NCBI GenBank assembly: GCA_030684515.1 | Contig: JAUXVJ010000027.1 | Location: 1-64,000, forward strand | DNA: 64,000 nt | DNA from: Actinomycetota bacterium | GTDB lineage: Bacteria > Actinomycetota > Actinomycetes > S36-B12 | Reading direction: 5' to 3' | Shown: piece after piece, positions 38,786 through 47,649 of the stretch | Numbering within the stretch: the stretch's first letter is position 1 | How the letters are laid out: each line of letters begins with the position of its first letter | The notes under the pieces: generated by a model | What the model saw: the letters and a program-made list of their open reading frames with translations, nothing else | The model's database searches: none | Told to the model about the DNA's origin: nothing | Translations under genes and position numbers: made by a program

Positions 38786-38816
38786 GGTGGGGGTAGACAT
38801 CACACCTACCCCCACC
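38786..38816. terminator. hairpin between xylF and xylG (partial terminator)
   Basis: An 11-bp perfect stem (GGTGGGGGTAG at 38786-38796 with its complement at 38806-38816) and a 9-base loop, 15 bases after the xylF stop. In binding-protein operons such hairpins protect the upstream message or stop part of the transcripts, so that more binding protein than ATPase is made. Confidence 0.65.
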
Positions 38817-38830
38817 TCCTCTACTGATTC

Positions 38831-39943
38831 TTAACTAACGCCGTACTTGGTGCAGGCTTCCTTGAGCTTTTCCGTCGTGCAGATGGCGTCGGCTGTGGTG
38901 AATCCATCAGCGACAACATCCTTGACGTTCTCCGGGAAGATTGCCTGGGGTACGAGCAGTACTGACGGCACGGAACTACCCGATGTGCTGTCATCGGTCG
39001 ATCCTGTTGCCTGCGAGGCTGCAGCAGCGGTGTCACCATTGCTCAGAGCAATCGCAAGCGCGGCTGCGGCATCTGCTTCTTGCTTGACAGCCTTGTAGAC
39101 CGTCATGCACTGGGTGCCCAGCAGCACGCGCTGAAGACCCTCATTGGTTGCATCCTGACCAGTGACCGGGATCTTGCCGGCCTGACCGTTGCGTGCAAGC
39201 ACGGAAGCAACAGCTCCACCGAGTCCATCATTTGCTGCTGCCACGCCGACAAAGTTGCCCTTTGCCTTGGTGTACATCTGCTCGAAGATGGTGCCGGCCT
39301 TGGTGTTATCCCAATCGGGAACCGACTGGTCGGCTGCGATGGTGTAGCCAGCATCCTTCAGAACTGTCTCGTAACCCTCCTTGAACAGGGTTGCGTTGTT
39401 GTCCGTTGGCGAACCGTTGAGTAGCGCAACCGGTCCGTCAGTGTTGCCATTGGCCTGCATGCAGGTCACCAGACCTTCACCGATCTTGGTGCCAACTGCC
39501 ACGTTGTCAAAGGACACGTAGTAGTCCGCGCCACCACCGAGTGTCAAACGGTCGTAGTCAATGACAGGCACACCTTGGGCGGCTGCCTTCTTGATCACGG
39601 CTGCTCCCGAAGGACTGTCGAGGTTGACAATCATCAGGGAGGTCACCCCGCTCGCCAACATCTGGTCTGCGATCGTGGCGAACTTCGCTTTGTCACCATT
39701 GGCGTTCTGGATGTCGTACTGCACGCCAGCTGCGGTGAAGGCCTCTTCGAGGAACTTCCGATCGGCTGTCTCCCAGCGGGCTGATGAGGCGGCATCCGGA
39801 AGGATCACACCCACCTTCGCCGTGGAATTCGACGCCGGAGCTGAACTTGCATCACTGCTGCTGTCGGTACTGCTGCTGCACGCAGCCATGAGCAAGGAGG
39901 CGGCCGCAAGGCCGACTACTGCTCCATAGAGTTTCCTGGACAT
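38831..39943 (-). CDS. xylF: sugar (xylose) ABC transporter substrate-binding lipoprotein
   Basis: 370 aa. Signal peptide with lipobox LMAAC (Cys about 22), then a periplasmic-binding type 4 fold: AKVGVILPDAASSARWE, LASGVTSLMIVNLDS, VPVIDYDRL, GDT-type hinge segments and VTGQDATNEGLQRV. It binds the pentose outside the cell. The ATG at 39943 has AAAGGA nine bases upstream; the longer frame reading is not a signal peptide. It is followed by the hairpin and xylG. Confidence 0.88.
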   Translation of the reverse strand: MSRKLYGAVVGLAAASLLMAACSSSTDSSSDASSAPASNSTAKVGVILPDAASSARWETADRKFLEEAFTAAGVQYDIQNANGDKAKFATIADQMLASGVTSLMIVNLDSPSGAAVIKKAAAQGVPVIDYDRLTLGGGADYYVSFDNVAVGTKIGEGLVTCMQANGNTDGPVALLNGSPTDNNATLFKEGYETVLKDAGYTIAADQSVPDWDNTKAGTIFEQMYTKAKGNFVGVAAANDGLGGAVASVLARNGQAGKIPVTGQDATNEGLQRVLLGTQCMTVYKAVKQEADAAAALAIALSNGDTAAAASQATGSTDDSTSGSSVPSVLLVPQAIFPENVKDVVADGFTTADAICTTEKLKEACTKYGVS

Positions 39944-40020
39944 ACGTTGCTGTCCTTTCCTCGCAAGATGCCTTGCGCTGTTGAGTTGGGACCGTTCCTT
40001 GCCTTGTGTCACCGACCCGG

Positions 40021-41184
40021 CTACACGCCGAGAATCCGATCAATGACGAGCTGGTCGAGCGCCTCATTTCCGTAGCCTCGTTTTGCAAGACTCTCGGGAC
40101 TGAATTGCTCCGCCAGCAACCTGTCTGCCACCTCGCGTGAGTACGAGCCAACAGTTGGGACCGCGAGTTCGGGAACGCCGGCCAATGCCTGCGCTTCCTT
40201 GACGCGGGGATCGTTGTCGAACTCGCGAGCCTTGGCTGCGAGTGCGAGATAGGTGCGCATGCATCCCCGGGCAAATTCCCAGATGCCTGCACCGCCTTCA
40301 TTGCGATAGGGACGGCAGTCGAAGTGCTTGGGGCCGCTGTAGCCGGTTGATTCGAGTAGCCGCACAAGGAAGAAGTTGTCCTTGATTCCTTCGGAGCCAA
40401 ATCGCAGGTCCTGGTCGTAGCGGCCGATCTTCTGGTCGTTCAAATCAATGTGGAAGAGCTTGCCCTGCCAGATGGCTTGCGCCACTCCTTGATAGAAACT
40501 CAAGCCGGCCATCGTCTCGTGAGCCACCTCAGGGTTCAGCCCGACCATGTCAGGATGCTCAAGGCTTTGGATGAACGCCATGGCGTGTCCGATAGTTGGC
40601 AAGAAGGCATCGCCTCGCGGCTCGTTCGGCTTCGGCTCGATTGCGAATCGAATGTCGTAACCCTTGTCGATTGCATAGCCACAAAGGAAATCCAGCGCCT
40701 CTTTGTATCGAGACAGAGCGTCGGCTGGCTCCTTGCTTGCAGCGCTCTCTACGCCCTCGCGACCACCCCACAGTACGTACGTGGGTGCACCGAGTTCCGC
40801 GGCAACGTCGATGTTTCGCAGGGTCTTTTGGACTGCAAGCCGGCGAACGCTTCGGTCATTGGAGGTGAACGCTCCGTCTTTGAACATTGGATGCCAAAAC
40901 AGATTTGTTGTTGCCATCGAACAGACAATCCCAGTCTCTTCAAGACCTTTCTTGAAACGGTCAAGCTCAGCACGCCGCTGAGCTTCGGGTGCTCCGAATG
41001 TCATGAGGTCGTCGTCATGAAATGACACTCCCCATGCACCGATCTCTGCCAGTCCCCGGATGAAGTCAACAGGATCTATCGCCGGCCGCGTAGCTTCGCC
41101 GAACGGATCGCGCCCTGAGTGACCAATGGTCCAAAGTCCGAAAGCGAAACGATCCTCTGGCTTGGGCTGCAGTTCATCTGACAC
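40021..41184 (-). CDS. xylA: xylose isomerase
   Basis: 387 aa, matching the actinomycete short form (about 388). It turns D-xylose into D-xylulose using two divalent metals. RFAFGLWTIGHSGRDPFG, WGVSFHDDDL (active-site His), LWGGREG, FAIEPKPNEPRGD and LNPEVAHETMAGL, with the later HIDLNDQ metal site, are clear. The GTG at 41184 is chosen because the frame upstream runs through the palindromic operator; it gives the family length. First gene of the xylA-xylFGH-xylR unit. Confidence 0.95.
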   Translation of the reverse strand: MSDELQPKPEDRFAFGLWTIGHSGRDPFGEATRPAIDPVDFIRGLAEIGAWGVSFHDDDLMTFGAPEAQRRAELDRFKKGLEETGIVCSMATTNLFWHPMFKDGAFTSNDRSVRRLAVQKTLRNIDVAAELGAPTYVLWGGREGVESAASKEPADALSRYKEALDFLCGYAIDKGYDIRFAIEPKPNEPRGDAFLPTIGHAMAFIQSLEHPDMVGLNPEVAHETMAGLSFYQGVAQAIWQGKLFHIDLNDQKIGRYDQDLRFGSEGIKDNFFLVRLLESTGYSGPKHFDCRPYRNEGGAGIWEFARGCMRTYLALAAKAREFDNDPRVKEAQALAGVPELAVPTVGSYSREVADRLLAEQFSPESLAKRGYGNEALDQLVIDRILGV

Positions 41185-41216
41185 GGCGCTACCTGACTTC
41201 TCGACGATCAATCTGT

Positions 41217-41239
41217 ATATGTTGTGCGACACAACATAT
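41217..41239. promoter_or_regulatory. palindromic operator upstream of xylA
   Basis: ATATGTTGTG-CGA-CACAACATAT, perfect 10-bp arms around three bases, 33 bases before the xylA start. Its form fits a dimeric ROK/XylR site, and the ROK gene is five genes downstream. No second copy was found by eye near xylB or xylF. Confidence 0.75.
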
Positions 41240-41311
41240 GGGGCATGGAGTTAGTCGACAAGCCCTATGTCAAAAAAACTTCCAGACATTCGCGAATTGA
41301 ATCAGCCCTAA

Positions 41312-42706
41312 TCAGGGCAAGCGGTACATAGCTTCCTGGGCCAGTTCGTACTGCTCGCGAACTGCAGCATTGACCTCCACATCGTCCAGTGCAATTTGTT
41401 GCGCGTCGGCACTTCGCCATTCCGGCGGATTGGCGGCACCGCTCAGGACCCAAGCCGCCTGTCGCGCAGCACCATCTGCGACGTACTCCCCAGCGGGGGG
41501 TACGTGGACTGGCACATTGAAGATCGTGGCTGCGATTCCGCGCACAGCGGGGTTCGCAGCCGCTCCGCCGATGAGCAGAATTCGCTTGGGTTGAACACCA
41601 GCACGCTCCAAGGCATCGACTGCTTGCGCCAAGCCCATCAACATGCCTTCAATCGCAGCACGCGCAACATTGTTCGGACGCAAGTTGTCGCGGGTAATGC
41701 CATGCAGTGAGCCGCGAGCATCGGGGAGATTGGGTGTGCGTTCACCATCGAAGTAGGGAATGAGCGTCAAGCCCTCGGCACCCGATGGCGCGGATAGGGC
41801 GAGGCTTCCGAGTTCCTGGAGATCAACACCCAGAAGTTCAGCCGTTGAGCCAAGGACCCGTGCTGCGTTCAAGGTGCAGACCAGCGGAAGAAATCTTCCG
41901 GTGGCGTCGGCAAAGCCGGCAACCAATCCCGAGGCATCAGCTGTTGGGACCTCCGAGCAGGCAAAGGCAGTGCCGGAGGTGCCAAGACTGATCACCACAT
42001 CACCCGGTCGAAGGCTCAGTGCCAAGGCGCCGGCCATGTTGTCACCCGTGCCTGGCCCTAGAAGCACGCCTTCAGGAGTGTGTCCGATCTTCGCAGAGGG
42101 CCCAGCCACTCTCGGGAGATCTGGCACATGCCCAAGTGCCATGGTCACGAGATCCTGCCGATACTCGCCGCTTTCAGGTGACCAATAGCCAGTACCTGAG
42201 GCATCACCACGATCAGTGACCACCTCGCCCTTTGCGCCACTCAAGAGCCACGTGAGGTAGTCGTGAGGCAGCATCAACCGCGCCACGCGTGCTGCGTTCT
42301 CAGGTTCGACTCGCGCCAGCCACCGGATCTTTGAGACGGTGAAAGCGGCCACCGGCACGCTGCCGACAGCAGCCGCCCAGGCAGCAGCACCACCGAGTTC
42401 TTCGACCAGTGCGTCTGCATCTTCAGCAGAACGCGTGTCATTCCACAGCAGCGCTGGTCGGATGACTTCGTTCTGTTCATCCAGTACCACCATGCCGTGC
42501 TGCTGCCCCGCAACTGACATTGCAGCAACTCCGTCGAGCACGCCATGCATTGCCGAGTTGAGGGCTTCCCACCACGCAACTGGTGCGACCTCGGTGCCAT
42601 CTGGATGTGGGGCTCGCGCCTCGCGCACAAGCGCACCTGTATCGGCATCGCGCACAACAACTTTGACCGATTGCGTTGAAGAGTCAATCCCGGCAACAAG
42701 TGGCAT
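41312..42706 (-). CDS. xylB: xylulokinase
   Basis: 464 aa, FGGY carbohydrate kinase. It phosphorylates D-xylulose to xylulose 5-phosphate, the next step after Xyl[18 protein letters not shown] opens the ATPase fold, [10 protein letters not shown] is the substrate segment, and [14 protein letters not shown] and [18 protein letters not shown] are the FGGY signatures. TAGCCT six bases before the ATG suggests a leaderless promoter of its own; 127 bases with the operator separate it from xylA. Confidence 0.93.
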   Translation of the reverse strand: MPLVAGIDSSTQSVKVVVRDADTGALVREARAPHPDGTEVAPVAWWEALNSAMHGVLDGVAAMSVAGQQHGMVVLDEQNEVIRPALLWNDTRSAEDADALVEELGGAAAWAAAVGSVPVAAFTVSKIRWLARVEPENAARVARLMLPHDYLTWLLSGAKGEVVTDRGDASGTGYWSPESGEYRQDLVTMALGHVPDLPRVAGPSAKIGHTPEGVLLGPGTGDNMAGALALSLRPGDVVISLGTSGTAFACSEVPTADASGLVAGFADATGRFLPLVCTLNAARVLGSTAELLGVDLQELGSLALSAPSGAEGLTLIPYFDGERTPNLPDARGSLHGITRDNLRPNNVARAAIEGMLMGLAQAVDALERAGVQPKRILLIGGAAANPAVRGIAATIFNVPVHVPPAGEYVADGAARQAAWVLSGAANPPEWRSADAQQIALDDVEVNAAVREQYELAQEAMYRLP

Positions 42707-42712
42707 TGCGTC

Positions 42713-42718
42713 AGGCTA
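42713..42718 (-). promoter_or_regulatory. -10 box of a leaderless promoter for xylB
   Basis: TAGCCT on the minus strand, six bases before the ATG at 42706. Confidence 0.5.
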
Positions 42719-42750
42719 TGCGCAGCACCGAGACTTTGAAATAGCTCAGA

Positions 42751-43149
42751 TCAATTGCGAGGAATGCTCGGATCGCATTCATCAAGGAACGTCTCAATAC
42801 GAGCAGCCTCTTCAGTCTCGTTGATTGCCGCTGCAGCACGACCCAGGGCAAGCAGGCAGCGCAGGAAACCACGATTGGGTTCATGGCTCCAAGGCACGGG
42901 GCCATGGCCCTTCCAACCATTGCGCCGCAATGCATCCAGCCCTCGGTGATAGCCCACCCGCGCGAACGCATACGACTCAAGCACTCTGCCTTCGGTCCAC
43001 GCCTGATCGCTCACCACGGCCCACGCCAATGAGCTCGAGGGAAACTGCTGGGCAACCAAACCAGCATCCTGGCCAGCCGCCAAGGCAACAAGCGGTTCGG
43101 TGTCCTCTGGAAGGAGCGTTGCAGCCGGCCCACCGAGCAGGTTTTCCAT
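42751..43149 (-). CDS. DUF3151 family protein
   Basis: 132 aa. The family, found in actinobacteria and usually just after fba as here, is recognised by ENLLGGPAATLLPED, SSLAWAVVSDQAW, the conserved core YAFARVGYHRGLDALRRNGW and PVPWSHEPNRGFLRCLLALG. It lacks membrane or signal segments. Its role is unknown, though the constant link to fba suggests carbon metabolism. The ATG at 43149 directly follows an in-frame GTG; AAGGGGA lies upstream. Confidence 0.9.
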   Translation of the reverse strand: MENLLGGPAATLLPEDTEPLVALAAGQDAGLVAQQFPSSSLAWAVVSDQAWTEGRVLESYAFARVGYHRGLDALRRNGWKGHGPVPWSHEPNRGFLRCLLALGRAAAAINETEEAARIETFLDECDPSIPRN

Positions 43150-43166
43150 CACTAGCTGATTCCCCT

Positions 43167-44189
<1,023 letters not shown>

Positions 44190-44265
44190 CGAAAACTCCT
44201 GCGGCTAGCCGGTGGGGGATGACGCTCATCCTTCCACGGATAGTGCGTCGTGGATCACGCTGCGC

Positions 44266-44910
44266 TCACCCTTGGGAACTCCCCCCCGAAACGGAAGTGA
44301 TCTCTGCGTGCTGACGAATCCAGGTGTGCATGGCGATCGCTGCTGCCGCGCCGACATTGATCGAGCGCGTTGACCCGAATTGCGAGATGGCGATCAATCC
44401 GTCGCAGACTGAACGCGCCTCAGGACTCAGGCCAGAGCCTTCCTGACCGAAGAGCAGCACGCACTGCTCTGGAAGCGCAGCAGTCTCCAATGGCGTGGAA
44501 CCTTCAACGTTGTCAAAGCCCAGGATGATCACCTTGGAGCTATCAGCCCAAGCCCGCAGAGCAGCAGCGTCAGCGTGATGATGGATGTGCTGATAGCGGT
44601 CAGTGACCATCGCTCCACGGCGATTCCAGCGTTTGCGGCCAACGATGTGCACCTCGCGCGCCAAGAACGCGTTCGCCGTGCGCACGACGGACCCAATATT
44701 GAAGTCATGCTGCAGATTCTCAATTGCCACGTGGAACGGATGGCGACGAGTATCGAGTTCGGCCACGATCGCTTCAAGCTTCCAATAGCGGAACTCATCG
44801 ACAACATTTCGGCGATCGCCCTCGGCCAGCAAAGCCTCGTCCAAGCGCGGGTCAGCCGGCCACGGCTGGGGATGTGGGCCAACTCCTATTGACGAATCAT
44901 GGAGATCCAC
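44266..44910 (-). CDS. TrmH/SpoU family RNA methyltransferase
   Basis: 214 aa. The SPOUT fold is recognised by ENLQHDFNIGSVVRTANAF (motif 1), LLFGQEGSGLS (motif 2) and ISQFGSTRSINVGAAAAIAMHTW (motif 3), which form the knot that binds SAM. Such enzymes put a 2'-O-methyl group on tRNA or rRNA; the target is not fixed by sequence. The GTG start at 44910 lies seven bases after TATCGT, whose TA is shared with the opposing dedA promoter. Confidence 0.88.
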   Translation of the reverse strand: MDLHDSSIGVGPHPQPWPADPRLDEALLAEGDRRNVVDEFRYWKLEAIVAELDTRRHPFHVAIENLQHDFNIGSVVRTANAFLAREVHIVGRKRWNRRGAMVTDRYQHIHHHADAAALRAWADSSKVIILGFDNVEGSTPLETAALPEQCVLLFGQEGSGLSPEARSVCDGLIAISQFGSTRSINVGAAAAIAMHTWIRQHAEITSVSGGSSQG

Positions 44911-44917
44911 GCCCGCG

Positions 44918-44923
44918 ACGATA
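44918..44923 (-). promoter_or_regulatory. -10 box of the leaderless TrmH-family promoter
   Basis: TATCGT on the minus strand, seven bases before the GTG at 44910. It overlaps the opposing -10 box at 44922-44927 by the two bases TA. Confidence 0.55.
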
Positions 44924-44927
44924 GCCT
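44922..44927 (+). promoter_or_regulatory. -10 box of the leaderless dedA promoter
   Basis: TAGCCT six bases before the GTG at 44934. Only 23 bases separate the two divergent start codons, so both promoters must use this segment. Confidence 0.55.
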
Positions 44928-44933
44928 GCTGAG

Positions 44934-45620
44934 GTGAATCTCGTAATCAGTGCCGGTGTGAGCGTCCAAGCCCTCGGTCCAAGCTGGCTTAGCCCAGACT
45001 CCATGCTCAACAGCCTTGGTGGAATCGCCTTCTGGGTGGCCCTTGGCATCATCTTCGCCGAGTGTGGGATTTTGCTGGGCTTCTTCCTGCCGGGAGATTC
45101 CCTGCTGTTCGTGGTGGGACTGTTCATCGCGCAGGGTTCCATCGAGATGAACATCTGGCTGGCCTGCACACTGCTGATCCTGGCAGCCATCGCTGGCAAC
45201 ATCCTTGGCTATTGGATCGGAAGAGCCATCGGTCCATCACTGTTCAACAAGCCGGACTCTCGATTCTTTCGCAAGGAATATGTCGACAAGACACATGAGT
45301 TCTTCGAGAAGCATGGCGGCAAGGCCATCATCTTGGCCCGCTTCGTACCCATCGTGCGGACCTTCATCACTGCGGTGGCCGGCATCGCGAAGATGGACTT
45401 TCGCAAGTACCTCATCTACAGCACCGTCGGGGCCGTGCTGTGGGCTGGTCTGGTCACGATTGCCGGCTACTACCTGGGCAATATCGAGTTCATCAAGAAG
45501 AACCTCGAGCTCGTGCTCATTGCCGTGGTGCTCATCAGTGTGATCCCGATTGTCATCGAGTACGTGCGCCACCGGAGGCAGATCAAAGCACTCTCAGACG
45601 AGACCAAGATCGGCGAGTGA
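44934..45620 (+). CDS. DedA family membrane protein
   Basis: 228 aa. Hydrophobic helices and the DedA (SNARE-associated/VTT) core are seen: GIIFAECGILLGFFLPGDSLLF, GNILGYWIGRAIG, FFEKHGGKAIILARFVPIVRTF, TAVAGIAKMDFRKYL and GAVLWAGLVTIAGYYLG. DedA proteins act in lipid-carrier recycling and membrane homeostasis. The GTG start has a leaderless -10. Its last 27 bases overlap the convergent pyrE. Confidence 0.9.
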   Translation: MNLVISAGVSVQALGPSWLSPDSMLNSLGGIAFWVALGIIFAECGILLGFFLPGDSLLFVVGLFIAQGSIEMNIWLACTLLILAAIAGNILGYWIGRAIGPSLFNKPDSRFFRKEYVDKTHEFFEKHGGKAIILARFVPIVRTFITAVAGIAKMDFRKYLIYSTVGAVLWAGLVTIAGYYLGNIEFIKKNLELVLIAVVLISVIPIVIEYVRHRRQIKALSDETKIGE

Positions 45621-46136
45621 GTACGCGGCCCGATATTCGTAGCCCTGCTCGATAATCGCTGGACCTGCTCCACGATCAACAATCACCGCGACGGCCACAG
45701 TCGTTGCTCCCGCCGCATTCAGCGCATCCACTGCAGTGAGCACAGATCCACCCGTAGTGGAGGTGTCTTCTACGGCAAGCACAGCAACGCCCTTGACGTC
45801 TGGCCCTTCAATGCGTCGCTGCAGGCCATGGTGCTTCTCTTCCTTGCGAACCACGAAGGCATTGAGCAGTTCACCGTGCCGCGCGGCGTCGTGGAGCATG
45901 GCCGTCGCTACTGGATCGGCACCCAGGGTGAGTCCACCTACAGCCGAGTACTCAAGATCCGAGGTCAGTTCGCGCATCACTGCCCCAACGAGCGGGGCCG
46001 CCTGCCCATCCAGGGAGACGCGACGAAGGTCGACGTAATAGTCGGCTTCCTTGCCGCTGGAGAGAGTCACGCGGCCACGAACAACAGCGCGATCAATGAT
46101 GAGTTGGCGAAGGTCTTCCCAGGCTTGTGTTGGCAC
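45594..46136 (-). CDS. pyrE: orotate phosphoribosyltransferase
   Basis: 180 aa, the usual actinobacterial size. It makes OMP from orotate and PRPP. VTLSSGKEADYYVDLRRV, GGLTLGADPVA, VRKEEKHHG and the PRPP loop VLAVEDTSTTGGS are diagnostic. The GTG start at 46136 has TAGGAT six bases upstream. It is divergent from the protease gene. Confidence 0.95.
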   Translation of the reverse strand: MPTQAWEDLRQLIIDRAVVRGRVTLSSGKEADYYVDLRRVSLDGQAAPLVGAVMRELTSDLEYSAVGGLTLGADPVATAMLHDAARHGELLNAFVVRKEEKHHGLQRRIEGPDVKGVAVLAVEDTSTTGGSVLTAVDALNAAGATTVAVAVIVDRGAGPAIIEQGYEYRAAYSLADLGLV

Positions 46137-46142
46137 GGCGCG

Positions 46143-46148
46143 ATCCTA
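46143..46148 (-). promoter_or_regulatory. -10 box of a leaderless promoter for pyrE
   Basis: TAGGAT on the minus strand, six bases before the GTG at 46136. Confidence 0.5.
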
Positions 46149-46206
46149 GTTGTTCGGATCCGGTAAAACCCCCTTGCTCGATGCGGGCTTTGACCCAAGC
46201 CCGACG

Positions 46207-46212
46207 TACGGT
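46207..46212 (+). promoter_or_regulatory. -10 box of a leaderless promoter for the secreted protease
   Basis: TACGGT six bases before the ATG at 46219; it supports that start over an in-frame ATG 69 bases earlier. Confidence 0.5.
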
Positions 46213-46218
46213 GGCAAC

Positions 46219-47649
46219 ATGCGAAAGTTGGGCGCTCTGGCACTGGCGCTGCTGTTCTCCGTAGTCGCGGTACCGGCGCAGGCGCTTCCACAGTCCAAGC
46301 CTGCGGTGATCAATGGGGCCCCCTCCAGCTCGGGTACCTACACCTACCTTGTCGCACTGCTTGACAGTCAGCGCTTCGGATCGCAAGGCGCGTTTCAGGC
46401 GCAGTTCTGCGGCGGGACTCTGACGACCGCGACCACAATCGTGACGGCGGCACACTGCGTTGTCGATCAGAGGTCCGGAGCTCGGACTCAGCCGGCTTCG
46501 GTGCTCGTTGCTTTCGGTCAATCACTGAAGGACGTTGGACTACGCGTCGTGAGCGTGAGCACGGTGTCCGTGCATCCCGCCTACTCGATCTCCACAGGCG
46601 ACAATGATGTTGCGGTGCTGACCCTCTCGGCGCCACAGACGGACATCACTCCGTTGCCCCCGGTCGGATCTGGCGACGCGGCAAGTGCTGAACTGGCTGG
46701 CAATCGTGTCCAAGTCATTGGCTGGGGAACCGTCAGCGCATTCGGCAAGGCCTTTCCCGACACCTTCCGCGTTGGAGATCTTGTCCTGCTGCCTAGCGCC
46801 ACATGCGGTCAAGGCCAGAGCACCTCGGTCAACGGCGTGACCTTCAGCGCCTACAACCCTGGCGAAGCAAATCCAGCGACCATGCTGTGCGCGGTCGGTG
46901 TCACCGGCGCCGGAGCAGTTATCGACAGTTGCAGCGGCGACTCCGGGGGGCCGTTGATCTTCGGCGACGGAGCCAACGCGAAGCTGGTGGGCATCGTGAG
47001 CTGGGGCTTGAACTGCGCAAAGCGGCATCCGGGCGTCTACACCCGAGTCACCGCGATGTCTGACTTCCTGACATCGACAGGGGCCCTGAGCACGACGTCT
47101 GCCCCCGTGATCCTGGCCAGCGCGCTGAACCAGAGGATCCGCGTGAGTTTCCCCACGATGCCAGCCAATGCAAGCTTCACCTCCTTTACCGCGAGCGCCG
47201 TTTCGGCTTCAACCGGCCAAGTTGCTCAATGCACCGCAGCTCCCAGCACCACGCCGTTGGCTGCCAGCTGTGAGATCACGGGCCTGACGAACGGTGCCCA
47301 GTACTCCGTGACAGCAAGCGCCACAACAGCAACCACGACTTCGGCCGCTAGCACTCCAACGCTGGTGACGCCGCTTGCTCTGCCTGAGGCTGGCCGCATC
47401 GATCAGGTGATTGTCAACGGTCGCCGGATCGCCGTATCGGTGACCGAGTCGGTCAGCGGCGGCAAGATCTCGGCGCTCCGCGTTGCATGTCTGCCAGTCG
47501 CAGGAGGAGCTGGGCTCAGCGCCAAAGTCACCGATGGCAAGGCAGTCATCAAGAAGATGCCCAAGGGCGACTATGCCTGCGCCGTCACGGCCCGCAACGG
47601 TGCCGGTACCAGCCGAGGCTCGGAAGCGCTGGTGACGATCAACGCGTGA
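46219..47649 (+). CDS. secreted trypsin-like (S1) serine protease
   Basis: 476 aa. Signal peptide (1-23, ending PAQAL), a short propeptide (about 24-35), then an S1 domain with the triad H79 (VTAAHCV), D130 (TGDNDVAVL) and S242 (CSGDSGGPL). The residues near CSGDSGG and WGLNCAK shape the S1 pocket of a trypsin-like enzyme. After about residue 290 come two Thr/Ser/Ala-rich beta domains that resemble fibronectin III repeats. It would digest protein outside the cell. The 3' end overlaps clpB by 11 bases (convergent). Confidence 0.88.
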   Translation: MRKLGALALALLFSVVAVPAQALPQSKPAVINGAPSSSGTYTYLVALLDSQRFGSQGAFQAQFCGGTLTTATTIVTAAHCVVDQRSGARTQPASVLVAFGQSLKDVGLRVVSVSTVSVHPAYSISTGDNDVAVLTLSAPQTDITPLPPVGSGDAASAELAGNRVQVIGWGTVSAFGKAFPDTFRVGDLVLLPSATCGQGQSTSVNGVTFSAYNPGEANPATMLCAVGVTGAGAVIDSCSGDSGGPLIFGDGANAKLVGIVSWGLNCAKRHPGVYTRVTAMSDFLTSTGALSTTSAPVILASALNQRIRVSFPTMPANASFTSFTASAVSASTGQVAQCTAAPSTTPLAASCEITGLTNGAQYSVTASATTATTTSAASTPTLVTPLALPEAGRIDQVIVNGRRIAVSVTESVSGGKISALRVACLPVAGGAGLSAKVTDGKAVIKKMPKGDYACAVTARNGAGTSRGSEALVTINA

